Origin: JAKFWF01 sp031374115
GTDB lineage: Bacteria > Pseudomonadota > Alphaproteobacteria > Rhizobiales > Hyphomicrobiaceae
DNA length: 64,000 bases
Reading direction: 5' to 3'
Assembly (NCBI GenBank): GCA_031374115.1
Contig: JANMNO010000160.1
Coordinates: forward strand, 6,343 to 70,342
Shown here in pieces: positions 53,502 through 62,933 of the stretch. A model generated the notes under the pieces. The model worked only from the letters and a program-made list of their open reading frames with translations. It did no database searches and was not told the DNA's origin. Each line of letters starts with the position of its first letter. Position 1 is the stretch's first letter. The position numbers and the translations under genes were made by a program.

Positions 53502-54953
53502 TCAGCGCGCAAGCTCGGCACTTTGGCCTGCGGACAAGCCCTCACGCAGGGCTCTTTCGAGTAATTCGCTGCCGGCACGATCGGCGAGTGCTTCCGGCAC
53601 GACCCATAAGCGGTAACTGCCGGCCATCATGAGAGGGCGACGGCATATCAGTCGCACGCCTTCGATGCGGCAATCGGAGTCTGTGTCGACGATCTGGCTT
53701 TCGCGCCGATCGTGGGCCAGAACCTTCATATCGACAGGCTGCACAAAACCTCCCGACCCTGCGAGATCGACGTCCCGGAATGCGCAGCCCAGCGACCGCT
53801 GGCAGGCGCCAGCTCGCGCGCCAAGGGTGTTGGTGAAGCCAAGAACCTGGTTGCGCTGTTTGAACAGTGCTGGTTTGCCAGCCCCCTCGCTTACATAACA
53901 ACCATGCTTGACGCATAACACCGGATCGGCGGTCTTCTCGAAGCGGCGGATGCCCTTGTTGCCGGGCTCCATGATAATCATGATCGTCGCTCGGGAGGCC
54001 GCTCGACGGGGCTGGCCAAGGGCCGCCAACCTTTCAGTTTCGGAGTTCCTCTGTGCTGTCGCTGCCGGCTGCGTCGACGACGGTAGTGTTGCGAGGATCG
54101 ACGGGTCTGGCAGCGCAAGGGGGGTCTTGGCTTCGCGGATGGCATCTGCACGGCGCAGACTTTCCGTCAGCGCCTTAGCTTCAGCTTCGCGCTTTGCCTC
54201 GAGCATCCGGATTTCGGCTTGCCGCGTTTGCTCGGCACGACGCTCCAATTCGACGGCTCGTACCGCTGCTTCGTCGGCCGCCTGTTTTCTCAGCTGCTCG
54301 GCTGCTTTTGCTGCGGCGATCAACGTCTCTTCGGCAAGGCGCCGGTCTTCCGCAGCGCGAAGTTCGTCAGCGTTCTTTTGCGCCTCCAAAGCTTTTGCGG
54401 CCGCAGCCATGGCTGCCAACTGCGTTGCCTTCTGCTCTTCGGCGAGACGAAGGCTCTCGGCTTGGGCGGCTGCCTTTGACCTCTCGCTAGTGATTGCAGC
54501 AATCTCCGCCTTTTCACGCTCTAGCCGTACCGCGTCCATTTCAATGCGACGTGCTTCTGCTTCGGCCCGCGCATCGGCGAGCATTTGCGCTTCGTCAGCT
54601 CTCAGTTGTTCGGCCGACGTAGCGGCGGCGGCGGAAGCGGCAGCCTTTTTTGCCTTTTCATCCGCCCGTTTTGACGCAACTTCCGCGGCGCGCTTCCTTA
54701 TCGCCAACTGTTGGGCATCCTCCGCGATCCTGTTTGCAGCGTCCGATTTTTGCTCGGCAGCAACCGCCTGCGCAGTTGAGGCCGGAGGCGGGGCGGCAGC
54801 GGCGCTTGTCTCCGCAAATCGCTCAGCCATTTTCTCCGCCGGCGATTTGGCTTGTGCAGAGCCGGTCGTTTCAACATCGCACGCGGCCAACAAGACGGCG
54901 GCAAGAGAGATCAAAAGCGCCGCTGCTGATGAACAGTTTGCTGCTCTTGCCAT
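53502..54953 (-). CDS. Ala-rich coiled-coil lipoprotein with unrecognised C-terminal domain
   Basis: A 483-residue protein started at ATG 54953 (MARAANCSS). Signal peptide and lipobox (SLAAVLLAAC) predict a lipoprotein. Residues about 35-290 are an almost unbroken Ala/Glu/Arg/Lys helix with heptad character (AEQLRADEAQMLADARAEAE, EAKREAEAKALTESLRRA), reminiscent of TolA-like spacers. A Pro/Ser-rich linker leads to a C-terminal domain of about 150 residues with six Cys (VLCVKHGCYVSEG, GACQRSLGCAFRDVDL, DCRIEGVRLICRRPL). I do not recognise this domain. It may span the periplasm from the outer membrane. Confidence 0.72.
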   Translation of the reverse strand: MARAANCSSAAALLISLAAVLLAACDVETTGSAQAKSPAEKMAERFAETSAAAAPPPASTAQAVAAEQKSDAANRIAEDAQQLAIRKRAAEVASKRADEKAKKAAASAAAATSAEQLRADEAQMLADARAEAEARRIEMDAVRLEREKAEIAAITSERSKAAAQAESLRLAEEQKATQLAAMAAAAKALEAQKNADELRAAEDRRLAEETLIAAAKAAEQLRKQAADEAAVRAVELERRAEQTRQAEIRMLEAKREAEAKALTESLRRADAIREAKTPLALPDPSILATLPSSTQPAATAQRNSETERLAALGQPRRAASRATIMIIMEPGNKGIRRFEKTADPVLCVKHGCYVSEGAGKPALFKQRNQVLGFTNTLGARAGACQRSLGCAFRDVDLAGSGGFVQPVDMKVLAHDRRESQIVDTDSDCRIEGVRLICRRPLMMAGSYRLWVVPEALADRAGSELLERALREGLSAGQSAELAR

Positions 54954-55112
54954 GATGCGCTCACTGAAAATCACAGACCCACGATAGGGAGAAGCAAGTT
55001 GCCGGCGCCGATACATTGGATCGGATGTTGAAGTCGACTATCCGCGTCGACTTTGGCAACAAAGCGGATGGAAGTTGAACTGATGCTGAATAAATTTAGC
55101 CGTGTTTGCTGA

Positions 55113-55730
55113 TCAAGCCACGTTCAGCCCGAATTCTGCCGCAGAGCCTTCCAGCCAATGCCATAGATTGGCAGCGAAGCTTCGCATCACGGCCAGCTCG
55201 AACACGGGCAGACCGGCATCATCCGGCAGGCGCGTTACTTGTACAGTCAACAGTGCAATCGACGTGATGGCAGTGGAACCGGAATTGAATACGCTGGGAT
55301 GGAGATCAATCATGCAACCCTTGGCGAGCATGTCTCGCACGCGTCCGCCTGAAACACGGATCAGGACACGTCCGTCCGATTGATCGGTGACCGCCGCAAG
55401 CCCGGTCAGGTCCTGAGCCAGCTCGCGAGCAAAGATTGCACCGGCCTCTCCCTCCGCCGAGGCCATCCACTGACCCGGCGCCATCCACAAGAAGCCGAGA
55501 TGGTTCACACCAGAAAAGCGGGGTGTCACCGGCAGCTCAAGTCCTGTGCGGGCCTTGATCTTGGCGCTGAGTGCTGCACCTTGTCCGCGTCGTGCGATAA
55601 CACTGGCCATCGCAACATTTCTACGCTCGCGCGCAACCACACCGGCCTTGCCGGCCGGGTAACCGTACCGGCCAGGCTGCATAATGCCATCAAGTGCTGA
55701 CGAGGTAAGGATTGCTGGAGTTTCAACCAC
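55113..55730 (-). CDS. soxG: Sarcosine oxidase gamma subunit
   Basis: A 205-residue subunit. I start at GTG 55730, which overlaps the soxA stop by 8 nt; the open frame extends upstream inside soxA but without coding character. SoxG features: NHLGFLWMAPGQWMASAEGE, VTDQSDGRVLIRVSGGRVRDMLAKGC, IDLHPSVFNSGSTAITSIAL and a C-terminal FAANLWHWLEGSAAEFGL. It completes the heterotetrameric enzyme that oxidises sarcosine to glycine, giving 5,10-methylene-tetrahydrofolate when folate is present. Last gene of soxBDAG. Confidence 0.92.
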   Translation of the reverse strand: MVETPAILTSSALDGIMQPGRYGYPAGKAGVVARERRNVAMASVIARRGQGAALSAKIKARTGLELPVTPRFSGVNHLGFLWMAPGQWMASAEGEAGAIFARELAQDLTGLAAVTDQSDGRVLIRVSGGRVRDMLAKGCMIDLHPSVFNSGSTAITSIALLTVQVTRLPDDAGLPVFELAVMRSFAANLWHWLEGSAAEFGLNVA

Positions 55731-58701
55731 GCTGGCGCACTCCTTCCGGGTCGTAAAATACCGGCGAGCAGACCTCGACCAAGGTGTCGCTGCCGCGCAG
55801 CAGGTCGACCGCGCGGACGATCTCGCCGAGGCGAGTGGATCCACGCGCTAGCATGCCCAGTCCGACCCAACTATCGAGCGATGGCGAATAGGCGCAGGAC
55901 GTCATGTAGCCCTGGTCATTGTCACCGTTGGCTTGCAGGTCTTTCGGAATGAAATGCGCGCCGGCCCTCAAACGAGCCGACTTATCGATCGGGCGAACGC
56001 CGACCAACGACGGCCGTTCCGGATCGATCAGCCCGGGACGCTCCTTCATGATGCGACCGATGTAATCCTTCTTCGTGGACTGCATCTTGCCCAAACCGAG
56101 ATCGCGCGCCGTGGTTTGCCCATTGAGTTCTGCGCCGGTAACATGACCCTTCTCGATGCGCATGACGTTGAGTGCTTCAAGACCATAGGGCGCGATACCG
56201 AAGCTGGCACCTGCTTCCATGATGGCGTCTGCCAAGGCATTCCCGTAACGCGCCGGCACGCCAATTTCGTAGGCTAGCTCGCCCGAAAACGAGATCCGGT
56301 AAAGGCGGGCACCGATCCCACCCAGCGCTGTCACCTCGGCGGCGGCCATGTAAGGGAACGCCGAGTTCGAGATATCGTGTTGGCTATCGATGACCTTGCG
56401 CAATACGTCGCGAGACTTCGGGCCCGCAACGGAAAACTGCGCCCACTGATCCGACACCGAGACCATTTGCACGTCAAGATTGGGCCACAGCACCTGATGA
56501 CAAAATTCAAGATGCTGCATGACCTTCCCGGCATTCACCGTCGTGGTCGTCATCAGATACTGATCCGGCCCGAGCCGCGACGTAGTGCCGTCGTCCAAGA
56601 CGAAGCCGTCTTCGCGCAGCATCAATCCGTAGCGCGCGCGGCCGATGTGAAGCGTCGAGAACGTGTTGGTATAGGCGAGATCGAGCAAGCGGCCAGCGTC
56701 GGTGCCCTGGATATCGATCTTGCCGAGCGTCGAGACATCGCAAATGCCGACGTTGCTACGAACCGCCCTAACCTCGCGAACGGTGGCGTCGAACCAGTCC
56801 TTCTCGCCGGATTTCGGAAAGTATGATGGGCGCATCCAGACGCCCGCCTCGATGAAGCTTGCCCCCTGACGCTTTGCCCAATCGTGCGCCGGTGCATAAC
56901 GCGTGGGACGCGTTTCGCGTCCACGATGGTGCCCCGCAAGCGCGCCGATGGCAACCGGTGTATACGGTGGGCGAAACACCGTGGTGCCGGTTTCACCAAT
57001 CGTTGTTGCACTGAGTTCGGCCATCATCGCCAAGCCGTTGACGTTGGCAGTTTTACCCTGCTCGGTGCCCATGCCGAGGGTGGTATAGCGCTTCAGATGC
57101 TCGACGCGGGTGAAGCCTTCCTGGCGAGCCAGCGCCACGTCGTCGGTCGTCACGTCGTTCTGCAAATCGATGAAGGACTTGCCCTTGGCGTTCTTCACGC
57201 GCCATAACGGAGACGAAGCAGTGCTCTCGGGATCGGCATCCGGCACTTCGATCTGGGCGCGACGAAAGCCCGCCGCCGACGCAGCATCGAGGCCGGCAGC
57301 GGCACCTGCCGACAAGCAATCGGTCAACGCAAACGTACCGTTTGCGGCGCCGGCCACAGCCATTCCAGCCGGCACATTGCCAGGCGTGAACGCCGATAGT
57401 TTCTCGTCCCAAACGGGACGCGAGCCCAAATGCGACGTCAGATGCACCGTCGGACTCCAGCCGCCTGACATGGCGATCAGGTCGCATTCGAGCCGCGTTA
57501 TGCCGGATGCACTCTCGATATCCACGCCCTGCACCGCGCGCGTCCCGTGCGCGCGCGTGATGACGCCCTGGATGAGCCGGGCGCCGACGTTATCGGCCGC
57601 CTGCTTTACGTCTGCCGCCGGATCGCAACGTGGATCGACCACCGCTTCGACGATGCCGCCGGCGCGGGTGATGTCGCCAATCGAGCGTGCTGCGTCATCG
57701 TTGTTGGCAAACACCACGACCCGTTCGCCGGGCGAGACCGCGTACCGGTTTATGTAAGTGCGCACGGCACCCGCCATCATCACGCCTGGCCGGTCGTTGT
57801 CACCGAACACCAATGGCCGTTCGATCGATCCGGCGCACAGCACGCTCCGCTTGGCAATAATGCGCCATGTGCGTTGCCGTGGCTGATGGGCTGGCGGCTG
57901 GATGACGTGATCGTTGACGCGCTCAAGTGCGCCATAGGTACCGCCGTCGTAGACGCCGAAAACGGTGGTGCGCGGCATCAGGCGAACCTCCGGCATTGCG
58001 GCCAGTTCGGCGACTATTTGCGCTGCCCAATCGGCCGACGGCATTGCGTCGATCTCCCGGCGTTCGGCAGTCGCCCGGCCACCCATCACGAAGTCCTCGT
58101 CTGTGAGAATGACGCGCGCGCCAGAACGTCCTGCGGCAAGTGCCGCCATCAGACCCGTCGCACCGGCGCCGATCACAAGCACGTCGCAATGCGCGAACGC
58201 TTTCTCGTAGGTGTCGGGATCATCAATGCCGGACGCGTGACCAAGTCCGGCTGCACGGCGGATGAGGGGTTCGTAGACCTTCTCCCAGAACGATGCCGGC
58301 CACATGAACGTCTTGTAGTAGAAGCCGGCAGACAACAGCGGCGCGAGCAGCGAGTTGACCCCCATCACGTCGAAAGCGAGCGACGGCCAGCGGTTTTGAC
58401 TGCGCGCTTCGAGGCCATCGTATAACTCCGCCACCGTTGCGCGCGTGTTCGGTTCGCGGCGTGCGCCCGAGCGCAGTTCGACGATGGCGTTCGGTTCTTC
58501 GGGGCCAGCCGACAGGATGCCGCGCGGCCGATGGTATTTGAAGGAGCGCCCGACAAGCGAAATGCCATTGGCAAGCAGCGCCGATGCCAGCGTATCACCG
58601 CCGTGGCCTTGATAGGTCTTGCCGTCGAACTTGAACAACAGCGGTTTCGAGCGATCGATGAGACCGCCGGTTGCGATGCGGTTGGGCTGGCTCGTGCTCA
58701 T
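55723..58701 (-). CDS. soxA: Sarcosine oxidase alpha subunit
   Basis: A 992-residue subunit started at ATG 58701, overlapping soxD by 4 nt. An N-terminal ferredoxin-like region (LLFKFDGKTYQGHGGDTLAS) is followed by a NAD-binding oxidoreductase domain with VIGAGATGLMAALAAG. The C-terminal half is an aminomethyltransferase-type folate-binding domain (RSNVGICDVSTLGKIDIQG, SFSGELAYEIGVPARYG). Electrons from sarcosine pass through the flavins and methylene is transferred to folate. Length and domain order are those of the TSOX alpha subunit. Confidence 0.96.
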   Translation of the reverse strand: MSTSQPNRIATGGLIDRSKPLLFKFDGKTYQGHGGDTLASALLANGISLVGRSFKYHRPRGILSAGPEEPNAIVELRSGARREPNTRATVAELYDGLEARSQNRWPSLAFDVMGVNSLLAPLLSAGFYYKTFMWPASFWEKVYEPLIRRAAGLGHASGIDDPDTYEKAFAHCDVLVIGAGATGLMAALAAGRSGARVILTDEDFVMGGRATAERREIDAMPSADWAAQIVAELAAMPEVRLMPRTTVFGVYDGGTYGALERVNDHVIQPPAHQPRQRTWRIIAKRSVLCAGSIERPLVFGDNDRPGVMMAGAVRTYINRYAVSPGERVVVFANNDDAARSIGDITRAGGIVEAVVDPRCDPAADVKQAADNVGARLIQGVITRAHGTRAVQGVDIESASGITRLECDLIAMSGGWSPTVHLTSHLGSRPVWDEKLSAFTPGNVPAGMAVAGAANGTFALTDCLSAGAAAGLDAASAAGFRRAQIEVPDADPESTASSPLWRVKNAKGKSFIDLQNDVTTDDVALARQEGFTRVEHLKRYTTLGMGTEQGKTANVNGLAMMAELSATTIGETGTTVFRPPYTPVAIGALAGHHRGRETRPTRYAPAHDWAKRQGASFIEAGVWMRPSYFPKSGEKDWFDATVREVRAVRSNVGICDVSTLGKIDIQGTDAGRLLDLAYTNTFSTLHIGRARYGLMLREDGFVLDDGTTSRLGPDQYLMTTTTVNAGKVMQHLEFCHQVLWPNLDVQMVSVSDQWAQFSVAGPKSRDVLRKVIDSQHDISNSAFPYMAAAEVTALGGIGARLYRISFSGELAYEIGVPARYGNALADAIMEAGASFGIAPYGLEALNVMRIEKGHVTGAELNGQTTARDLGLGKMQSTKKDYIGRIMKERPGLIDPERPSLVGVRPIDKSARLRAGAHFIPKDLQANGDNDQGYMTSCAYSPSLDSWVGLGMLARGSTRLGEIVRAVDLLRGSDTLVEVCSPVFYDPEGVRQRG

Positions 58702-58988
58702 CGTTGCCCCCCCACGAGCGAAGCGGGAACGGCTGGACCAGCGATCGCATGCGTGCGCACGTCGCGGGAAACGACGAGCCACTGGCGGCAGCCGGCCTGA
58801 TGATACCAGTACTCTTTGTGCTGACCGGCCGGATTGTCGCGCAGATAAACGTACGCGTGCCACAGATCGAGAACATTATCGTCGACCGCTTGTTCGACCG
58901 GTGTGCCGGGCCGCACCAGAGTTGCATCACCTAGATAAGCAAACTCCTGGGCGTCGCGTTCGCCGCAATAGGGGCAAGTGATGCGCAT
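58698..58988 (-). CDS. soxD: Sarcosine oxidase delta subunit
   Basis: A 96-residue zinc-binding subunit. MRITCPYCGERDAQEFAYLG carries the first CxxC pair, and EYWYHQAGCRQWLVVSRD carries the His and Cys that complete the site. It lies 17 bp after soxB and overlaps soxA. Standard size and order for soxBDAG. Confidence 0.95.
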   Translation of the reverse strand: MRITCPYCGERDAQEFAYLGDATLVRPGTPVEQAVDDNVLDLWHAYVYLRDNPAGQHKEYWYHQAGCRQWLVVSRDVRTHAIAGPAVPASLVGGQR

Positions 58989-59005
58989 CGCGGCTCCAAT
59001 GTCTT

Positions 59006-60256
59006 CTAATGCAGATTAGGTTGCGCGCCGGCGCCCTTTTCGTCGATCAGCCGGCCGGTGCGAAACCGGTCGAGCCGGAATGCAGCATTGAGTTTATGCG
59101 GCTCATTAGTCGCGATCGTGTGCGCGAAGCACCATCCCGACGCCGGTGTCGCCTTGAAGCCGCCGTAGCACCAACCGGCATTAAGATAGAGCCCGTCGAT
59201 CGGCGTCTTATCGATGATCGGCGAGCCGTCCATGCTCATATCCATGATGCCGCCCCAGGAGCGCAGCACGCGCAAGCGGCCGACCATCGGCATCATCGCC
59301 ATGGCTTCTTCGGCAACGTCCTCCACGATCGGGAGGTTGCCGCGTTGGGCATAGGAGTTATAGCCGTCGATGCCGCCGCCAAACACGAGACCACCCTTGT
59401 TCGACTGGCTGATATAGAAGTGCCCCGCACCGAACGTCACGACGCCAGGGATCAGTGGCTTCACGCTCTCCGACACGAAGGCTTGCAATACATGGCTTTC
59501 GATCGGCAGCTTGAGACCGGCCATCGACGCTACGCGTGATGAGTTGCCAGCGCACGCCAGTCCGACCTTGCCAGCGCCGATGAAGCCGCGCGTGGTTTCG
59601 ACACCCTTTACGCGACCGCCGTCGACGCGGATGCCCGTTACTTCACAGTTCTGGATGAGGTCGACCCCGCGCTGATCGGCGGCCCGCGCGTAACCCCAGG
59701 CAACCGCGTCATGACGCACGCTGCCGCCACGTCTTTGAAGAAGCCCACCATGGATGGGAAAGCGTGCATTGTCGAAATCGAGCATGGGGTAAAGTCTACG
59801 CACACCCTCACGGTCCAGCAGTTCCGCATCGATGCCGAGGAGCCGCATGGCGTTGCCGCGCCGGGCGTAGGCGTCGCGCTGGCCATCGGAATGGTAGAGA
59901 TTCAAGCAACCGCGTTGCGATATCATCGCGTTGTAGTTGATGTCCTGCTCAAGCCCTTCCCACAGCTTGAGCGAATGTTCGTAGAACGGTGTATTACCGG
60001 GCAACAGATAGTTCGAGCGAATGATCGTCGTGTTGCGACCGACGTTGCCGGAGCCCAGGTGGCTTTTCTCTACCACCGCGATGTTTGTTAACCCGTGGTT
60101 CTTGGCCAGGTAATACGCGGTCGCCAGACCATGTCCGCCGCCACCGACGATGATCGCGTCGTAGGATGGCTTCGGGACTGGCTCGCGCCACACCGGCTTC
60201 CAGTCCTTCTGGCCGCGCAATGCCTGGCCCACGATCGAGAATATTGAGTATCGCAC
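59006..60256 (-). CDS. soxB: Sarcosine oxidase beta subunit
   Basis: A 416-residue FAD-dependent subunit beginning at GTG 60256 with the SoxB hallmark MRYSIFSIVGQALRG. FAD-binding Rossmann motif YDAIIVGGGGHGLATAYYLA, then VVEKSHLGSGNVGRNTTIIR, where the SGNVGRNTTI segment is typical of TSOX beta, and the C-terminal GWCYGGFKATPASGW. It carries the sarcosine-binding site with noncovalent and covalent flavins. It is first of the operon and follows the urease operon on the same strand. Confidence 0.95.
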   Translation of the reverse strand: MRYSIFSIVGQALRGQKDWKPVWREPVPKPSYDAIIVGGGGHGLATAYYLAKNHGLTNIAVVEKSHLGSGNVGRNTTIIRSNYLLPGNTPFYEHSLKLWEGLEQDINYNAMISQRGCLNLYHSDGQRDAYARRGNAMRLLGIDAELLDREGVRRLYPMLDFDNARFPIHGGLLQRRGGSVRHDAVAWGYARAADQRGVDLIQNCEVTGIRVDGGRVKGVETTRGFIGAGKVGLACAGNSSRVASMAGLKLPIESHVLQAFVSESVKPLIPGVVTFGAGHFYISQSNKGGLVFGGGIDGYNSYAQRGNLPIVEDVAEEAMAMMPMVGRLRVLRSWGGIMDMSMDGSPIIDKTPIDGLYLNAGWCYGGFKATPASGWCFAHTIATNEPHKLNAAFRLDRFRTGRLIDEKGAGAQPNLH

Positions 60257-60322
60257 GAGGCAGTGTTTCCGTTAACGTAGCCGGGACTCGTATTCAACAC
60301 GCGATCCGCAGGATGCGCAACG

Positions 60323-60350
60323 GCAATGCCAGCTCTCGCGCTGGCATTGC
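60323..60350. terminator. Hairpin between hupE/ureJ and soxB
   Basis: GCAATGCCAGC at 60323-60333 and its exact complement at 60340-60350 form an 11-bp stem with a 6-nt loop. It sits in the 133-bp gap after the urease operon and before soxB on the minus strand. No T-run follows, so it may be a weak or Rho-assisted terminator, or an mRNA-stabilising hairpin. Confidence 0.5.
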
Positions 60351-60389
60351 GGCCATGCAGCTTTGTGTCGCTTAGCCGACACCTGATCG

Positions 60390-60959
60390 CTAACCGAAGG
60401 CGAGCAAGCCGCCAGCGGCCACGGTCGCAATCCCGGCGGCTCGAGCCAGCACCTTGCTGTGTCCGGCGGCAGACCACATGATTATGCCGCTAACGTGTAG
60501 CGCGACTGTCGCGGTCAAGAACCCAGCCACGTACCCAACAGCAGAGGCACCTAATGGAAGTTCGGTGCCATGCGCATAGCCATGTGCAAAGGCCGCGAGA
60601 CCGCAAGCAATAGCGCCGATCACCACTGGCGGTTGCAAGCCAAGGCCGACAACCGCGCCGATAGCGGCAACGGACGCGAGTATCAACCCTTCGGCGAACC
60701 ACACGTTCATGCCGGCGAGCGCCGCTGCGCCCCCTACCGCCATTACCGATACGAATGCCACCGGCCAAATCCAGCGCGCTTTGCCGCCGGTCATGCCAGC
60801 CCACAAACCGACCCCAATCATCACCAGTAGATGATCCGCACCCATCAACGGATGCAGGATGCCGTCCAGAAATGCGAAACCCGAACCGGCGGCGGTATGA
60901 GCCGAGGCGGGGCTTGCCAAAAGTGCAATCAACGATAAGAGCGCAGTAATGAAGCGCAT
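60390..60959 (-). CDS. HupE/UreJ-family membrane protein (probable nickel transporter)
   Basis: A 189-residue membrane protein started at ATG 60959. Signal-like first helix (ITALLSLIALLASPASAH), then the family signature FLDGILHPLMGADHLL, and a second conserved block GLAAFAHGYAHGTELP. Six or seven helices in all. HupE/UreJ proteins supply nickel for hydrogenase or urease; location right behind ureG argues for urease. The cleaved-like N-terminal segment ending at His is typical. UreJ is the likelier name. Confidence 0.9.
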   Translation of the reverse strand: MRFITALLSLIALLASPASAHTAAGSGFAFLDGILHPLMGADHLLVMIGVGLWAGMTGGKARWIWPVAFVSVMAVGGAAALAGMNVWFAEGLILASVAAIGAVVGLGLQPPVVIGAIACGLAAFAHGYAHGTELPLGASAVGYVAGFLTATVALHVSGIIMWSAAGHSKVLARAAGIATVAAGGLLAFG

Positions 60960-61000
60960 GTCTGATCCCTTCGAATTTGGTGACGAAAAAACAAAGATAC

Positions 61001-61621
61001 TCACGAGGAAAGTCCGCCCGCCGTCTCGATGAACCGCGCGACTTTCTCGACGCCCTCGCCGGCGCGGATGTTGGTGAAGGCGACGGGCCGCGTTCCGCGC
61101 TGGCGTTCAGCATCGGCCGCCATGATGTCGAGATTGGCGCCAACGTGGGGTGCCAGGTCGGTCTTGTTGATGATCAGCAAGTCGGAGCGCGTGATCCCGG
61201 GACCACCCTTGCGCGGGATTTTCTCGCCCTGCGCCACATCGATGACATAGAGCGTGATGTCGGCCAACTCCGGCGAAAATGTTGCCGCGAGATTATCGCC
61301 GCCGGACTCGATCAGGATGATCTCGACTTTCGGAAACTTGGCGCGCATCTCGGCAATGGCCGCAAGATTGATCGAGCAATCTTCACGGATCGCAGTATGC
61401 GGACAACCGCCAGTCTCAACACCCAGAATGCGTTCGACCGGCAAAGCGCCCGATCGCGTGAGGATCAGCGCGTCTTCCTTAGTGTATATGTCGTTCGTTA
61501 TCGCGACGATGTCGTAGGTGCCATGGAACCGCTTGCACAGCGCTTCGACGAGCGATGTTTTGCCGGAACCAACAGGTCCACCGATGCCGACGCGCAGTGG
61601 ACCGTTCAGCGTGCGTGTCAT
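61001..61621 (-). CDS. ureG: Urease accessory GTPase UreG
   Basis: A 206-residue SIMIBI-class GTPase. P-loop VGIGGPVGSGKTSLVEALC, metal-binding VETGGCPHTAIREDCS (the CPH motif), IESGGDNLAATFSPELAD and base-specificity motif INKTDLAPHVGANL. It passes nickel to the UreC active site within the UreFGH complex using GTP hydrolysis. Its start overlaps the ureF stop (ATGA). Confidence 0.97.
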   Translation of the reverse strand: MTRTLNGPLRVGIGGPVGSGKTSLVEALCKRFHGTYDIVAITNDIYTKEDALILTRSGALPVERILGVETGGCPHTAIREDCSINLAAIAEMRAKFPKVEIILIESGGDNLAATFSPELADITLYVIDVAQGEKIPRKGGPGITRSDLLIINKTDLAPHVGANLDIMAADAERQRGTRPVAFTNIRAGEGVEKVARFIETAGGLSS

Positions 61622-62421
61622 GTGCGGAATAGCCTCGTCGCTTGAGTTTCGTGGCGCATGGATCCGATGTCAGAACGGAAGGCGCAGCCGCCAACATCAT
61701 CGAGGGTTGCGTGGGCCGCGAACTGGCCAAGTTCTCGGATTGCCGGAACGGCTTCCATGACGATGCGTTGCGCATCCGTCTGGCCAGTGATGCCGAGGCG
61801 GATTGCGACCGAGGTGAAGTTGGTGACGAGCGCGGTGAGATATGCATCGAGCGTCGCACCGAGTTCGACATCGTGCGCGGCCGCGGCGAGACCGATGGCG
61901 ACCGGATAGGCGATAGCGGAGCGGTGGTTGCCACTTGCCACCGTTGCTAAGCCACCCGCGGTTGGATCCGGGCTTTCATTGCCGGGGACAAGCGCTGGCA
62001 TGAGATCGTGGCGAGGAGGTACCCCGAGGCTGCAATCGAGCGCGTGCAGCCGATCCGTGGCCCAAGCGGCGCGGATCGCGATCATAAACGCATCGCCTTG
62101 CGCGGTTGTCTCCAAGTAGCGCTCGCGGCTGCCGGCAAGGGCGAGGGCGAGATTGTTGGCTTCGGCGAGTGCGCCCATATCCGCATCGCCGGCAGCGCGC
62201 CACGCTGCCGCGAGAATGATCGCATCATTGCGCGGCGCACCATGTTGCAGAAGATCGGTAAGCCAACTTTGCAGCGCACCTGCATTTGGCAAATCTCCCG
62301 CTTCGACCGCCCATTCAATCGCGTGGCTGTATGCGAAACTGCCTACGGGAAACGCCGGTGACAGCCAGATCATCAGTGGCAGCGACGCATGCGCGATGTA
62401 TGCCGAATTGGTCCGCGTCAC
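61618..62421 (-). CDS. ureF: Urease accessory protein UreF
   Basis: A 267-residue all-helical accessory protein. I start at GTG 62421, overlapping the ureE stop (GTGA) with GAAGGA upstream; a TTG 24 nt earlier lies within ureE. Landmarks: LPLMIWLSPAFPVGSFAYSH, then EWAVEAGDLPNAGALQSWL, LGVPPRHD and a C-terminal GQTDAQRIVMEAVPAI. UreF bridges UreD/H and UreG and gates nickel delivery. A longer than usual middle insertion (about residues 140-160) is present. Confidence 0.94.
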   Translation of the reverse strand: MTRTNSAYIAHASLPLMIWLSPAFPVGSFAYSHAIEWAVEAGDLPNAGALQSWLTDLLQHGAPRNDAIILAAAWRAAGDADMGALAEANNLALALAGSRERYLETTAQGDAFMIAIRAAWATDRLHALDCSLGVPPRHDLMPALVPGNESPDPTAGGLATVASGNHRSAIAYPVAIGLAAAAHDVELGATLDAYLTALVTNFTSVAIRLGITGQTDAQRIVMEAVPAIRELGQFAAHATLDDVGGCAFRSDIGSMRHETQATRLFRT

Positions 62422-62933
62422 GGCGTTCCGTCCTTCGGACTCCAAACTGGCGCGGGTCGCGTGCGCGGCGTCTCGTCGTCATCGCCGTGGTGGTGATGAT
62501 GGCCGCCAGCGTAGGCGCCGCCTTCAGGATCGAACGGCGCATCGATATGGGCAACCGCAGCACCCAGCCCCCGCACCATGTCTTCGATCACGTGATCTCG
62601 TCGGACGACAAGACGATCGCCGTCGAGCATCGTCGGCAAGTGCCGGTTGCCAAGGTGCCAAGCGACGCGCACGAGATGACGCAGATCCGAGCAGCGAATT
62701 TCAGCGAGTGGCTCCGGCGCGGCGATAATTTCGATAAGTCGCCCGTCCTCCAGCACCAGTGCGTCACCCTGGCGCAGCCGATGCGCCTTTTCCAGATCCA
62801 GCAGGAACTCCGACCCCGCCACCGTTCGCATCACGATGCGGCGGCGATGACGCTGGTCGAAATCGAGCACCACGGTGCCGGCGGGTGCGGCATTTGAAGA
62901 TCCGGATGGTGAGACGGCGATGGCACGGATCAT
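62418..62933 (-). CDS. ureE: Urease accessory nickel chaperone UreE
   Basis: A 171-residue metallochaperone. N-terminal beta domain TVVLDFDQRHRRRIVMRTVAG and EFLLDLEKAHRLRQGDALVL. The ferredoxin-like metal-binding domain has LVRVAWHLGNRHLPTMLDGD with the dimer-interface His. The C-terminus has a five-His run (AGGHHHHHGDDDE) that stores extra nickel in such proteins. It hands nickel to UreG. Confidence 0.95.
   Translation of the reverse strand: MIRAIAVSPSGSSNAAPAGTVVLDFDQRHRRRIVMRTVAGSEFLLDLEKAHRLRQGDALVLEDGRLIEIIAAPEPLAEIRCSDLRHLVRVAWHLGNRHLPTMLDGDRLVVRRDHVIEDMVRGLGAAVAHIDAPFDPEGGAYAGGHHHHHGDDDETPRTRPAPVWSPKDGTP

Noticed and set aside
53908..54987. 359-codon plus-strand open frame opposite the coiled-coil lipoprotein
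   Set aside because: An Ala/Ser mirror of the Ala/Glu-rich minus-strand gene; no ribosome site or motif. Long antisense frames are expected opposite such composition.
55731..55844. N-terminal extension of soxG into soxA
   Set aside because: The extension is inside the soxA coding region in another frame, and SoxG homologues begin near the GTG at 55730 that overlaps the soxA stop.
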